Positions 54,071 to 64,000 of a DNA stretch of 64,000 nucleotides are shown piece by piece. The stretch is taken from positions 18,950,610-19,014,609 of the forward strand of contig JANJXV010000025.1 of assembly GCA_024803745.1 (NCBI GenBank), given 5' to 3'. The position numbers were made by a program, and so were the translations under genes. The stretch's first letter is position 1, and each line of letters opens with the position of its first letter. This DNA is from Megascapheus bottae. Its lineage: Eukaryota; Chordata; Mammalia; Rodentia; Geomyidae. Below the pieces are notes generated by a model that was not told the origin of the DNA, did not search any database, and saw only the letters and a list, made by a program, of their open reading frames with translations.

Positions 54071-54194
54071 CCTAGAAGATATTTTTATTTGGAAGTGATT
54101 GCTCAGGCCATCAACTTGAGATAATGTGACCCCCAAGTACTACATATATAATATAATATAATGTTTCTCTCTCCCTCTCTCCTGTCCAACTCCC

Positions 54195-54605
54195 TCCCCA
54201 TGCTAGCACTGAGGCTTGAGTTCAGAGCCAGGATTCTGTCCCTCAGCTCTTTTATATTCAAGAAGGTTGACACATTGCCAGTTGAACTTTCAGCTTTTTA
54301 AATTTTTTGCCAGTCCTGGCTTGAACTCAGGGCCTGAGCACTGACCTTGGACTTTCTCAAGACTAGAGCTCTACCACTTGAGCCACAGTACCACTTCCAA
54401 CTTTTTCTATGTATGTGGAACCAGGGAATTGAACTCGGGTCTTTAAGCATTCTACCGCTAGGCCAAACTCCTGGCCCCTCCACTTTTGGCTTTTTGGGTG
54501 GTTAACTGGGGATAAGAATCTCATACACTTTCTTGCCCAGATTGGCTTTGAACTGTATCCTCAGATCTCAGCCTCCTGTATCGTTAGGATTATAGACAAA
54601 ACCAC
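54195..54605 (-). repeat. 7SL-Geo SINE split by IDL-Geo
   Basis: Antisense; Geo part at 54195-54300 and middle/head at 54482-54605 ('ggtggttaactggggataag', 'cagcctcctgtatcgttagg'). Confidence 0.78.
54300..54481 (-). mobile_element. IDL-Geo SINE nested in 7SL-Geo
   Basis: Antisense, near-complete ('ttgccagtcctggcttgaac' to 'aactcctggcccc'), with an imperfect target duplication (ACTTTCAGCTTTT / ACTTTTGGCTTTT). A second case of the ID-headed family being the younger. Confidence 0.82.
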
Positions 54606-56040
54606 CAGCAACTTAGAGGGTGTAAATACTTTAATAGAAACAGCCAAAGACCAAGAGTTCAAGGACCTGGGTTTTAGTTTTGTTTTCTACCACTGCTGAA
54701 CCAAGTTAGCCTAAGTATATCACTTAAAGATCCCTTATTTCTATTCTAAAAAGGTAAATTGGCTCATTTACAGACATCTCCACGGGCACGTCCCTGGTTG
54801 TGTGTGACTTTCAGCTCAATGTTTGTTTGGTGCTTGTAGATATATTAGTATTTCAAGGAAGCTAGGGATGATCTGGGGAGTTGATGATTGTAAGTGCATC
54901 CCCCGCCACCCACAAGATAGGGCTTTAGGGGGACTCACGGGTGTTACCCTACGAGCTGTGCAGCATAGGTAGAGAGAGTCAGAGAAGGTGGCTCAAACAT
55001 TTACTTAATCATTTTAGGATGAATCAAAAGATGGAGTTGGGCTAATTGATGGGTGGCTTTGGATGAGCCACTGAAATCTAATTGTATGATCACAGTCCCG
55101 ATCATAAAAGGAAAGGCTTCAGGCACATATATGAAATTAGATCACGGCTCTGGCTGCTCTAACTGAAGGGCATCTTTAGAATTCTCCCAAACAGTTCTAC
55201 CTCCTTTGATGTCCTCATTGATTATTACACTTTATTTCCTCTCCCTTTGGCTATACAGCAATAGTACTTTTCTGAACCACATTATCTCCAGAACTTGCTA
55301 AATGTGCACAAAATTGCCTAATTAGAGATCCTCAGGCAGTACCTCTCCCTGACCATTTCCTGTCTCTTTCTGCCTCTCCTCTACACATCATCCAGTCTAT
55401 GGTTTTGATTTCCTTCCTTCTTTCTGCCCTAATACTGTGTGTCCTCAATGGGATCCATATCCGAAACTCTCACATTTCACCACCTCCAATAACGTTAACC
55501 AAAGCAGGACTTGTTGGAGTAAGACTGGCCATGACAAGAAAGCTGGATAGAGGCTAGAAGTAGTTCACTGACAACCAATTTCTGTCCTCTTTCTTACCCC
55601 CCCACCCCCCAGTGCTAACTTCTGATCTCAGCACTGGTCACTATAAACCCCTCCTTATCTCACCTCTCACCATCCCACTTAGTCTCAATCTGCTTATACT
55701 ACCCACGAGACTAGTGCTTCTGCCATATCATGTTTTTCAAATTATTACTTCTTCATATTCAGTGGGAATGAAAAGTGGTGTTCATGTGATAGGCGTTTTC
55801 TGTTTTCTGGCTTTTTCCTGCTTGCAAGCGATAAATACCTTTAGAAAATGCCTAGCGTTTCCTCCTTCCTTGCTTTCCTTCCTCTCTTCCTCTCTTTTTC
55901 CTGCCCTACAGGATGCAACTACCTCAGCTCCAGCCCTTTGCAACTATAAGATCATGTTTACTTTTTTTTTTTCCTTTTTCTGAAAATCTCCTGGCTTAAA
56001 ATTAGTTGAGATAATTTTAGAAACCGTGTGGCATGGGTTT
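54606..56040. other. IQCH intron 5, unassigned
   Basis: 1.4 kb without a recognised repeat. Pyrimidine-rich patches at 55340-55400 and 55860-55910. No exon. Confidence 0.45.
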
Positions 56041-56047
56041 TGATTTT

Positions 56048-56282
56048 TTTTTTTTTGGTCAGTACTGGGATTTGAACTCTCCGTCTGGATGCTGTCCCTG
56101 AGCTCTTCAGCTCAAGGTTACCACCCTACCCCGTGAGCCACAGCACCACTTCTGGCTTTCTGGTAGTTACTTGGAGATAAGAGTCTCACGGACTTTGAGT
56201 GCCTGGACTGGCTTTGAACCACCATCCTCAGATCTCAGCCTCCTGAGTAGCTAGGTTTACAGGCGTGAGCCACTGCACCCTG
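56048..56282 (-). repeat. 7SL-Geo SINE
   Basis: Antisense full-length, T-run at left, head ending 'caggcgtgagccactgcacc'; close to consensus. Confidence 0.9.
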
Positions 56283-56304
56283 ATGGGTTTTGGTTTTTGT
56301 GTAT

Positions 56305-56455
56305 GTGTGTGCCAGTACTAGTGCTTGTACTCAGCGTCTAGACACTTTCTTAGCTTTTTCACTGAAGGCTGGCACTCTACCACTTGAACTATACCAGCTT
56401 TTTGCTGGCTACTTGTTGATAAGAATCTCATGGACTTATTGCCTGGGTTGGCTTC
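56305..56455 (-). repeat. 7SL-Geo SINE, partial
   Basis: Antisense Geo half and middle ('gccagtactagtgcttgtac', 'ggctacttgttgataagaat'). It stops at 'ggttggcttcaaagc' and turns into a sense Geo half. Confidence 0.75.
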
Positions 56456-56565
56456 AAAGCTGGAAGTGGAAGTGTGGCTCAAGTGGTAGAGCACCAATCA
56501 CAAGTGAAAAAGCCAAAGTGGGGGGCAAAGCACTGAGTTCAAGCCTCAGTACCAGCACCGGATTG
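56456..56565 (+). repeat. Geo right half, sense
   Basis: 'ctggaagtggaagtgtggct' to 'gttcaagcctcagtaccagc'. Back to back with the antisense partial SINE, making an inverted-repeat arrangement. A purine-rich block (56570-56650) follows. Confidence 0.78.
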
Positions 56566-56714
56566 GGGGGGGCGTGGAAGAAGAAGAAAGAGTGGGAGAG
56601 AGAAGGAGAAAGGAGGGAGGAAGGAAGGGAGAGGGAGGAAGCTAAGAGGAAAGCAGTCCATAGGAGAAGTAGTATTATGGATTTTTTTTCTTATAGTAAT
56701 AAATTGTGCTTCTA

Positions 56715-56945
56715 GCCAGGAGCGGTGGCTCACATCTGTAACCCTAGCTACTCAGAAGGCTGAGATGTGAGGATCAAGGTTCAAAGCCAGCCCAGGCTCA
56801 AAAAGATCTGAGACTCTTATCTCTTACTAACTTCTAGAAAATGAGAAGTAGGGCTTGGTCCAAGGGTAGGCAGGTAACCTTGAGCTGAAGAGCTCAGGGA
56901 CAGCGCCACGGCTAAGTTCAAGCCCTATGACCCACAAAAAAGAAA
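56715..56945 (+). repeat. 7SL-Geo SINE
   Basis: Sense copy starting 'agccaggagcggtggctcac', one of the best-preserved heads. Confidence 0.9.
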
Positions 56946-57689
56946 AGAAAAGAAAAAAGATAAATTGTGCTTCTTTTAGCTTTCCATATTTTGAAGTCCC
57001 AGATCATAGCATCACTTATAGAAAAAGAATTCTTCTTTCTCCCTGTCAGGCTGACAAGAGGCCCTTATGTATATATATAGTGGTCAGATTTAGATGTACG
57101 TAGACCTCCCATGAGCTCACCTGGGGACTGATCACTTTAAGATTGTTCTTAACACTTTTTTGAGTTCTAAAATTCCCTATCCCATTCCTAACTTAAGGTT
57201 AGACCAATCCTTATCGAAGGTTCTCAAGAGAATTTGTAAAATAAAAATAGCAACCCAGGAGACTACAAGAAAGATTCTAGTTTCTGTCTCTCCCCTCATA
57301 CCTAATGCTGGTTTACTTAAATATGGCCATACTTTGGCAGTGAACTTTTTCAGCAAGTGATTTTCAAAACTATAACACTCTTATTGTGAAATTGAAGCCC
57401 TAAAGAAATAGCTTTTGACTATTCTACCGATGTGGATTTAGTATTTAATTTACCTGCATTTTCAAAGTATAGAACCTAGACTTTAATAGGACAGAAGATA
57501 ATTTCCTTCAACATCCTCCACTTTCTAAACTTAAATACCAAGACACCTGGCTGTGCTTTTGCTCCAGGCTGTGTTGTAAACTGAAGCTCAGGGAACATTG
57601 CCTAAGTGTTAAGCAATAGCCAGCATTCCTAAAGGCTTCTTGTGGATTGGGCCTGGGGTTTAAGCGCCCTTTATACAGAGTTGATCTCT
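56946..57689. other. IQCH intron 5, unassigned
   Basis: No recognised element. An open frame at 57160-57360 has no splice context and no similarity I know. Confidence 0.4.
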
Positions 57690-57830
57690 TGAGTTAAGTA
57701 CTTCTACACTTTCATATTTGGGAAACTGAGGCAAAAGCAGTTAAATGAAACTTGCCCAAAGTCAAAGAAGGATCAGATTTCAAACTCAACCAGCCTGACT
57801 TCCAAAGTAGCCCTCTCACGTATTCTGTAT
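57690..57830 (-). repeat. MIR fragment
   Basis: Antisense ('atttgggaaactgaggcaaa', 'cttgcccaaagtcaaagaag', 'tcaaactcaaccagcctgac'). Confidence 0.7.
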
Positions 57831-57884
57831 TGCTTCCCAAGTAGCTCGGAGGATGGTCATTTATTTGTTTTATTTAGTTAATTA

Positions 57885-57975
57885 GATTTTGTTGCTGTTT
57901 TGTGGGATACTGATGTTTGAATCTCAGGGGATAAGCAGGGGCTCTATTGCTAAGCTCCATGCCTCCAGCCCTTTT
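57885..57975 (-). repeat. Old ID-like SINE
   Basis: Antisense, diverged ('tgatgtttgaatctcagggg', 'ctctattgctaagctccatg', 'cctccagccc'). Without Geo half, so it may predate the dimer. Confidence 0.5.
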
Positions 57976-58049
57976 TTATGTTGATTATTTTGAAACAGAG
58001 TCTCATTTCTTACACCAAGTGCACTTCTGGTCCATGATCTGCCTTTTAT

Positions 58050-58285
58050 TTATATATTCTTTGGTCAGTAGTGGGGCTTGAACTCAAGGCCTAGGCAGTG
58101 TTCTGAGCACTTCTCCTCAAGGCTAGTGCTCTACCACTTTGAGTCACAGCTCCACTACAGGTTTTCTGCTGGTTAGGTGGAGATAAGAGTCTCAGGGACT
58201 TTCCTATATATGCTGGCTTTGAACTGTAAATCCTCAAATCTCAGCTTCCTGAGCAGCTAGGATTATAGGTATGAGCCACCAGTAC
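58050..58285 (-). repeat. 7SL-Geo SINE
   Basis: Antisense ('gtcagtagtggggcttgaac' to 'ggtatgagccaccagtaccc'). Confidence 0.85.
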
Positions 58286-58714
58286 CCACTGCAGTTTGTC
58301 TATTTTAGATTTATGGGTCATTGTTTGGAATATCAGGCATGTACCATCAGGCCCAACTTCCTTTCTTTGTCTCTCAGACTTTTCTTCATGGGAATAGGTG
58401 CATGCCACCTTGCCAGCTGTGTGTAAAGGAGGCATCTTATGAACTTTTTTGTCTGCTTTAGCCTCTGCCTCAAACCATTATCCTCCTGTTTCAGGTTCTC
58501 AAATAGCTAATTTCAGGGAGAGAGTCACAGGTGTTTGGTAGAGGATGGTGATTTTGACTTCAGTTGGAGGGATATATTAGGCATCCAGTGAAGAATTTGT
58601 TGTTTAAGTGGCAGAGGAATTAGATGTAGAGATTGCTCTGCTGTGGTCTGGAATAGACAAAAGTCACTCAAAGCCTAAAATAAGAGACGCTAATACTTTT
58701 AAAATGGGAACTTT

Positions 58715-58810
58715 CCTACCTAGATTGTAAGCCCTTTTGAGGAGAAGGACCATATCTACTTTCAAGCATAGCACCCAGCATGGCCAGGACCAATATAAAT
58801 TTTCTATTGG
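58715..58810 (+). repeat. L2-like fragment
   Basis: 'agattgtaagcccttttgag' followed by 'ggaccatatctactttcaag', the familiar 3' region of L2. Confidence 0.55.
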
Positions 58811-59084
58811 TTTGGGTGCATTGATTAATAACTTAGTCAGGATCTGTATAATTGAGTTAAGCCATGTTAGGTTAACTTCAGTAATAAAATACCATGTACT
58901 TCATTTGATAACCAAAAGAATATTTCACTTTGGAGCCATTAAAAATGTCTTCTCGGATCTCTTCAGGTAGAAATAATTTTCCCTTGCTTAGATCATCATG
59001 GCATGCTTTACTGCCTTTGCAGTGACACCTTGACTGGAAAGAGGATTTTGTATCTTTTCCCCTTGCTAGACTTCTTGAGACATT

Positions 59085-59170
59085 TCTTTTCATGTTCATA
59101 TTCCCTATAGTACTTTGCAAAATGCTTATGCATTGGAGGTGCTTAATAAACGATTGACTTAATTGAATGA
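59085..59170 (+). repeat. L2-like 3' end
   Basis: 'ggaggtgcttaataaacgat' then 'tgacttaattgaatgaa', the L2 terminal text. Could belong to the same element as 58715 with sequence inserted between. Confidence 0.55.
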
Positions 59171-59495
59171 AATCAAGCAATGTTTGAAGAGGAAGAAGTA
59201 AGGGTTAGGGAGGGTCTCATCTCATTAGGCCTCAGCCCCAACTTCCAGCCCTATATGCAACTTCCCTTAGTATTAATCCTAGAACTCAGTTGTGGGGATT
59301 GAGCACAGAGGCCAGGAAGTAAGCGCAGGAGCATGAGGTTTTGTCCACCTCATCCTCAGTTTTCAGGTTATGATATCCTTTCGTGTTCTTATTGAAGACA
59401 ATTAGATAGGAGGTAAACAAATTAAAGTGTATATGACTTTGATCTATCTTGAAATAATTATAAACATTTTAGTAAATTAGTTTCCCATGTGTATA
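59171..59495. other. IQCH intron 5, unassigned
   Basis: Nothing recognised. Confidence 0.4.
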
Positions 59496-59800
59496 TCCTT
59501 CCTTCCTTCCCTTCTTCCTTCCTGTTATCCTTCTTTCCCTCCCTTCCTCCCTTTCTCCCTCCCCCTCTCCCTCTCCCACCCTCCCTTCCATTCTTCCTTC
59601 TTTCCCTCCCACCTCTCTCCTTCCCTTCCTCATTTGTCTTCTACTCTCTTCCCTTCCCTCCTCTTCTCCTCCACTGTCCTCTCTCCCCTTCCCCTACCCT
59701 AACTCCTCCCCTCCCCATTCTCTTCCCTTACCCTTTTCCTTCCTTTCCTTTCCCCTTCCCTTTCCTCCCCTCCTTCTCCTCTTCCTCCTCCTTTCTCTCA
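59496..59800 (+). repeat. 300-bp polypyrimidine tract
   Basis: C/T-only apart from scattered purines, made of irregular CCTT and CCCTCC units. It is the longest such tract here. Confidence 0.95.
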
Positions 59801-59849
59801 AATCATTGCATGAAATGTATAGGATCTGCATGAACAAAACTCCAAAACT

Positions 59850-60480
59850 TTAGTGAATGACATCTATGAACTAAATAAATGGAAAATTGTATCCTATTCC
59901 TGACATGGAAAAAAATGTTTATAATAACTACAGCAGTTCCTTCTACATTAAACTTTGTATCTAATGTAATACTAATGGAAATTCTTATGGGTGTTATTTG
60001 GTTTGAGTGGAATATTAATTATCGTCAACCTGCCAATGTTTATCATCCAGAAGAATAAATGTGTAAAAGGCTTCTTTTTTTTCCTAAGGAAGACAAATGA
60101 AAGTGAACTTTCCCTACCACTCACTAAAGCATATGATAAGATTATAGTAATTATAATAGTCCTCTATTATAGAAAAATTCACAGGGATATCAATGGAATA
60201 GAAAAGTGAACTGAGATATTGACCTTTGTGTAAACAATTTAGAGTGCAGTAAAGATGACATTATCAATCAATTGGAAAAGGATGAGTGGTGCCAAGTCAC
60301 TTGGAAAATTATTTGGGAAAAAAATCACTAAGTTAAATCCAAATATTACATCCTATAACAAAGAAAATTCCAGATGTAATAAAGTAAAAAAATGTTAAAA
60401 AAAGAAAGAAAAATTTTGGAAATTGTAAAGGAAGATTAAAAAAAACACCATAACCTCACACAATATTAACAATCCTTGTG
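59850..60480 (+). mobile_element. Old L1 ORF2 remnant (sense)
   Basis: Decayed ORF2-like DNA ('gggatatcaatggaatagaa', 'ggatgagtggtgccaagtca', 'cttggaaaattatttggg') with many stops. Confidence 0.5.
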
Positions 60481-60940
60481 TCTATGTGATTAAGAAAGAT
60501 CAGTGTTTATATTGGGCTTCAATTCTGGATCTATCACTATTTTTTATGTGATTTGGAGTCAACTTAGTTATATTTCTTGGGGTTTCATTTGCTTCCTTGT
60601 AACTTTATGGTGTGGAAACAAATTACCTCGAAGACCTCTTATGGTTCTGATGTCTTTAGTTCTGTCTCTGGTCATTGTACTTTCTTTCCTGTCCTTCCTT
60701 CCCTATGTAGGACACCATCATTCAACATGTAATGCAGTAAAGTCAGCCAGGAGAAACGACCAGCTATTCTCATTGCAGTGATAAAGTGCACAGAAGGTAT
60801 TAGTGTGTTTTTTTTTTTAATTTTGCACTTGTTATTTTAACAGAGTACTTGCTATGTACCTACTGTATACTCCTGTCCTACTCAGTTTTATTTACTACTT
60901 TTATCTGATTTTTAAATTTTCAACATTTATTTAAGTGACA
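60481..60940. other. IQCH intron 5, unassigned
   Basis: A 92-codon plus-strand frame (60503-60781) is hydrophobic and T-rich, with no splice sites matching IQCH phase 0 and no known family. Treated as non-coding. Confidence 0.4.
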
Positions 60941-60941
60941 G

Positions 60942-61145
60942 TACAGGGGCTTGAACTCAGGGCCTAGTATTTTCTCTCTCAAGGCTGGAACTCTACCACT
61001 CGATCAACCACTCTATTTCCAGCTTTTCTGGTGATTAATTGGAGATCAAAGTCTTTTGGACTTCCCTCCCCCCACTGGCTTTGAAATGTGATTCTTAGTT
61101 CTCAGCCTCCTAAGTAGGTAGGATTAGCCACCCAGCACCCAGCTG
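60942..61145 (-). repeat. 7SL-Geo SINE
   Basis: Antisense ('tacaggggcttgaactcagg' to 'aggattagccacccagcacc'). Confidence 0.82.
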
Positions 61146-61304
61146 AGACATATTTTCTTTTGACAATTGGATCCAGAATTTAGGAAAATTATTCTGAGAG
61201 AAAATATACAAAATGGAAAATCTCATAAACACATGCATAGGATATTAATATGGTTGAACTGTATTTCCTAAAGTCCATCTCATTGTTAAGTGAATCAATG
61301 TTGT

Positions 61305-61503
61305 ATTTTTTTTTTGCCAGTCCTGGGGCTTGAACTCAGGGCCTGGGCACTGTCCTTGGATGCTTTTTGCTCAAGGCTAGGGCTCTGCCACTGGAGCCAC
61401 AGCACTACTTCTTGCATTTTCTGTATATGTGGTACCAGTAATTGAACCCAGAGCTTCTTAGGTGCTAGGCAAGCCCTCTACCACTAGACCATACTCCTGG
61501 CCA
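61305..61503 (-). repeat. IDL-Geo SINE
   Basis: Antisense, with 'gatgctttttgctcaaggct' (old subtype). Flanks 'aatgttgtattttt' (61288) and 'catgttgtattttt' (61503) form the target duplication. Confidence 0.87.
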
Positions 61504-62235
61504 TGTTGTATTTTTTTAACAGACCTAATTTGTATTTGAAGTTAATTCATTTGTTGACTTCAGCAAAATCTACCTGGTCTGTAAGCACAGCCAGCCCCCT
61601 GGCAGATTCAGTTAGGCATCTCCTCCATAGCCTTTACTGATACAGCATAGGAATTATGGCAGAGCCCAGTGGAGTCATTGAAGTCAGAGTCTCCATACTG
61701 CTCAGGAAGAGCTGCCAAATTAAATAACAAGAGCCCAGCAGGTCTGCAGCTGTGTGCTAACTCCACTGCTGGTATGAGGTAAACTAGGACTAAACTTCAC
61801 TCACTTAAGACCCCAGACAGTATTTTTTTTTATTGTCAGGATAATATATAGAGGGGTTACAGTTACTCAGCCAGTATTTAAACAACAATACCTAGAGGCT
61901 TGGCATACTATGCTACAGCAAGGGAATAAAAACAAAAATAATCACAAATGATGAGTCAGTTCCAAAGATCTTTTTTAGATTTTAAGTGCAAGGTTTATCA
62001 TTTAAAGCCATTTTCTTGTCTTGTCTCAACTGTATACGTTTTCTTCTTGTATGAGACAGATGAAAATGTAGGTGAGATGAGCCAGGCTTTGTCTTTGTCA
62101 AGTGATTAACTTTGCTAGATTAAGATTTCTGTTGCAGTGCCACAAATAAATACCAAGAAACACAGCAAGACAAAAAAAAAAAATAGAACAAAAAACTCCA
62201 TAGGTTTTTGTTAGTCTGAATCCATTGGAAAATTC
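61504..62235. other. IQCH intron 5, with L1 tail scrap
   Basis: Unassigned except 61823-61867, which carries the antisense L1 tail motif ('atagaggggttacagttact'). Confidence 0.45.
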
Positions 62236-62237
62236 GT

Positions 62238-62270
<33 letters not shown>

Positions 62271-62271
62271 G
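62236..62271 (+). repeat. (TG)n(AG)n microsatellite
   Basis: TG run followed by GA and then a G-rich stretch (62270-62281). Confidence 0.9.
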
Positions 62272-62289
62272 GGCGGGGGGGACAGTGAA

Positions 62290-62480
62290 TTGCTTGGCTT
62301 TTTCACTCAGGGCTGGTACTCTACCCCTTGAACCACACCTCCACACCTTTACTTCCAGCTTTTTGCTGATTAGTCAGAGGTAAGAATTTCTCAGGTTCAT
62401 CTGCCTGGTCTGGCTTCGAACTGTGATCCAAACATCTCAGCCTCTTTTGTATCTAAGATTAGAGGTGTGAGCCACCTGTA
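62290..62480 (-). repeat. 7SL-Geo SINE, old subtype
   Basis: Antisense ('tttttcactcagggctggta', 'cttttgtatctaagattaga'). Confidence 0.75.
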
Positions 62481-62521
62481 ATCTATCAGTGTGTATGAAG
62501 TTCCTTTAAAGGAGTTTTATG

Positions 62522-62709
62522 GTGCCAGGAGTGTGGTCTAGTGGTAGAGTGCTTGCCTAGCATGGATGAGCCTTGGGTTTGATTCCTTGGTACCATATAC
62601 ATAGAAAAAGCTGGAAGTGGTGCTGTGGCTCAATTGGCTAGCCTTGAGAAACCTCAAAGAAAGTGCCTAGGCCCTGAGTTCAAGCCCCAGTACTGGCAAA
62701 AAAAAAAAG
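62522..62709 (+). repeat. IDL-Geo SINE
   Basis: Sense copy with a deletion in the Geo D-arm region ('gtggctcaattggctagcct'). Confidence 0.85.
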
Positions 62710-63024
62710 AAGTTTTATGCAAAAATCATATTATCACTTATCTTAGAATTTTACAGAATGGTCTAATACTAACAAACTATAGCAATATACTTTTACTTAT
62801 GCATTAGTTCTTGGAAAAAATCCTTGAGTTTATATTTTATAAACTGCATTCTAGTGAATGCTGGTTCCTTGGAATGTCAATGATCCATGGAATATATAGT
62901 CCATGAAAAGAATGTTTCATGGGTCCATAAAACACAAGGTTAAAGAGTTAGACTAGTATTTTACTTCTAGGCTGCCTAGAGTCACATAGCTGCAGTAAAT
63001 TGTGGCTCTTTACAAAGGGGGCTC
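62710..63024. other. IQCH intron 5, unassigned
   Basis: AT-rich; 'gatccatggaatatatagtccat' type near-palindromic text around 62882. Nothing else. Confidence 0.4.
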
Positions 63025-63230
63025 AAAGCCAGGCACCCGTGACTCAGGCTTGTCATCCTCGTTATTCAGGAAGGCTGAGATCTGGGGATCATGATTCAAA
63101 GCCAGCCTAGGCAGTAAAGTCCATGAGACTCTTATCTCCAGTTGGCAATACACACACACACACACAACCAGCCTTAAGCAAAAAAAAGCTCAGGGCAGTG
63201 CCCCAAGTTCAAAGCCCCAGAACTGGCACA
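63025..63230 (+). repeat. 7SL-Geo SINE
   Basis: Sense copy in which (CA)n at 63151-63167 replaces the start of the Geo half. Confidence 0.8.
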
Positions 63231-64000
63231 CAAAAAGGTGTGGGTGCATGTATATGCATGTAAACGTACTTTCCAAACTCCCTTAGAACCCATTTCTGCA
63301 GACTAACTCAAAAGGATCTTCAGAGCAGCAAGCAAGCACATTTTGATAAATTTTGCCGGTGCTAGATTTATTTTAACTATTCTAATGGAAAAATTTCTAG
63401 ACATTATGACATAATTTCCCTTCATAGTCACATTTTTACTAGAAGTTCCTAGGTTATTGTTATTGTTTTTCTGGAGGCTTGGGGATATAATAATGTCATT
63501 TTTATGAGATGTGCTACATAGAGCCTGCAAGGGCCCAGATTGTGGTGAGTTCAAAATCCCATTTCTTCTGGAATCTTTCCTAGGTCATCTGTTCAGCACA
63601 TTCTCAGAGTCTCTGCTTACAGTCACATTGTGATTTCTGCTGCTCACCACCCCTTTACCATCCCAATACCTCTTCCAAATCTGACCTTGTGTGTCTTTTC
63701 TTTTTCTCCTTCCCCCTTCCTTCTCTCTCTCTCCTTCCTTTGCCCTCCTTCCCTTCCTTCTTCTCCTACTTCCTTTCCTTGAAACCTTTCCAGCCCTTTG
63801 GACTTTGGCAACAGTGAGGCTTGACTATTATTAGAAACTGACAAAGGCGAGGCTGTTTGCTCCAGGTCACTGAATCTCACATTTCACACTTAGAAACTTT
63901 TCACCTCCTTCCATTTCCATACTCACAGCTACGTATGCAGTTCAGAGTGCAGCAAACAATACATGCCACTTAGTGACGGGCTCCATTCCAAGTGCTAGTA
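63231..64000. other. IQCH intron 5 to window end
   Basis: No exon found. Contains a polypyrimidine patch at 63692-63780. The opposite-strand frame across it is low complexity. Confidence 0.45.

Noticed and set aside
59487..59833. 114-codon Pro/Ser/Phe frame
   Set aside because: Low-complexity polypyrimidine tract with no coding features.
60503..60781. Hydrophobic 92-codon frame as a small membrane protein gene
   Set aside because: No splice phase fit to IQCH, no promoter or poly(A) signal, AT-rich intron context.

Overview
The window is vertebrate nuclear DNA, almost certainly from a geomyoid rodent (kangaroo rat, pocket mouse or pocket gopher group). Two things support this. First, the SINEs: dozens of copies pair an ID-like, tRNA-Ala-derived head with a right half of the Geo type, a dimer known only from Geomyoidea. 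Second, the first exon of AAGAB (minus strand) lies head to head with the first exon of IQCH (plus strand), which is the conserved mammalian arrangement. The exact species cannot be read from the sequence.

Layout. Positions 1-5278 are the start of AAGAB intron 1 (minus strand), filled with SINEs and an L1 tail. A CpG-rich bidirectional promoter spans about 5150-5800. AAGAB exon 1 (coding part 5279-5351) and IQCH exon 1 (coding part 5616-5666) have start codons only 264 bp apart. The rest of the window is IQCH: exon 2 (15871-15993), exon 3 (17808-17899), exon 4 (34946-35072) and exon 5 (46920-47036), followed by about 17 kb of the next intron. The five coding segments join in frame to 510 nt (170 codons), the N-terminal part of IQCH. 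No later exon, and so none of the IQ motif, could be found. No other protein-coding gene, structural RNA gene, CRISPR array or bacterial-type system was found. Most apparent reading frames are chance frames in repeats.

The introns are dominated by retroelements. There are about 80 SINE copies in two dimeric families that share one right half but have different heads (tRNA-Ala-like or 7SL-like). There are several L1 pieces (mostly antisense to IQCH), old MIR and L2 fragments, two solo LTRs with intact 5-bp target duplications, more degraded LTR-like sequence, and a likely 5'-truncated processed pseudogene. The clearest genome archaeology is at 38.65-40.35 kb, where an LTR sits in an L1 that sits in a SINE, with both later target duplications visible. 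A SINE-derived minisatellite with a 102-bp higher-order period lies 300 bp downstream of the promoter. Repeat density falls sharply in 46.1-51.7 kb; 50.1-51.7 kb looks like conserved non-coding sequence and is the best place to look for a regulatory element.

Functionally, AAGAB encodes the p34 chaperone for AP-1/AP-2 adaptor assembly and IQCH encodes a testis-enriched calmodulin-binding protein. They share a promoter region but no known pathway. Repeat edges are by eye and usually good to about 10-20 bp, except where target duplications fix them.
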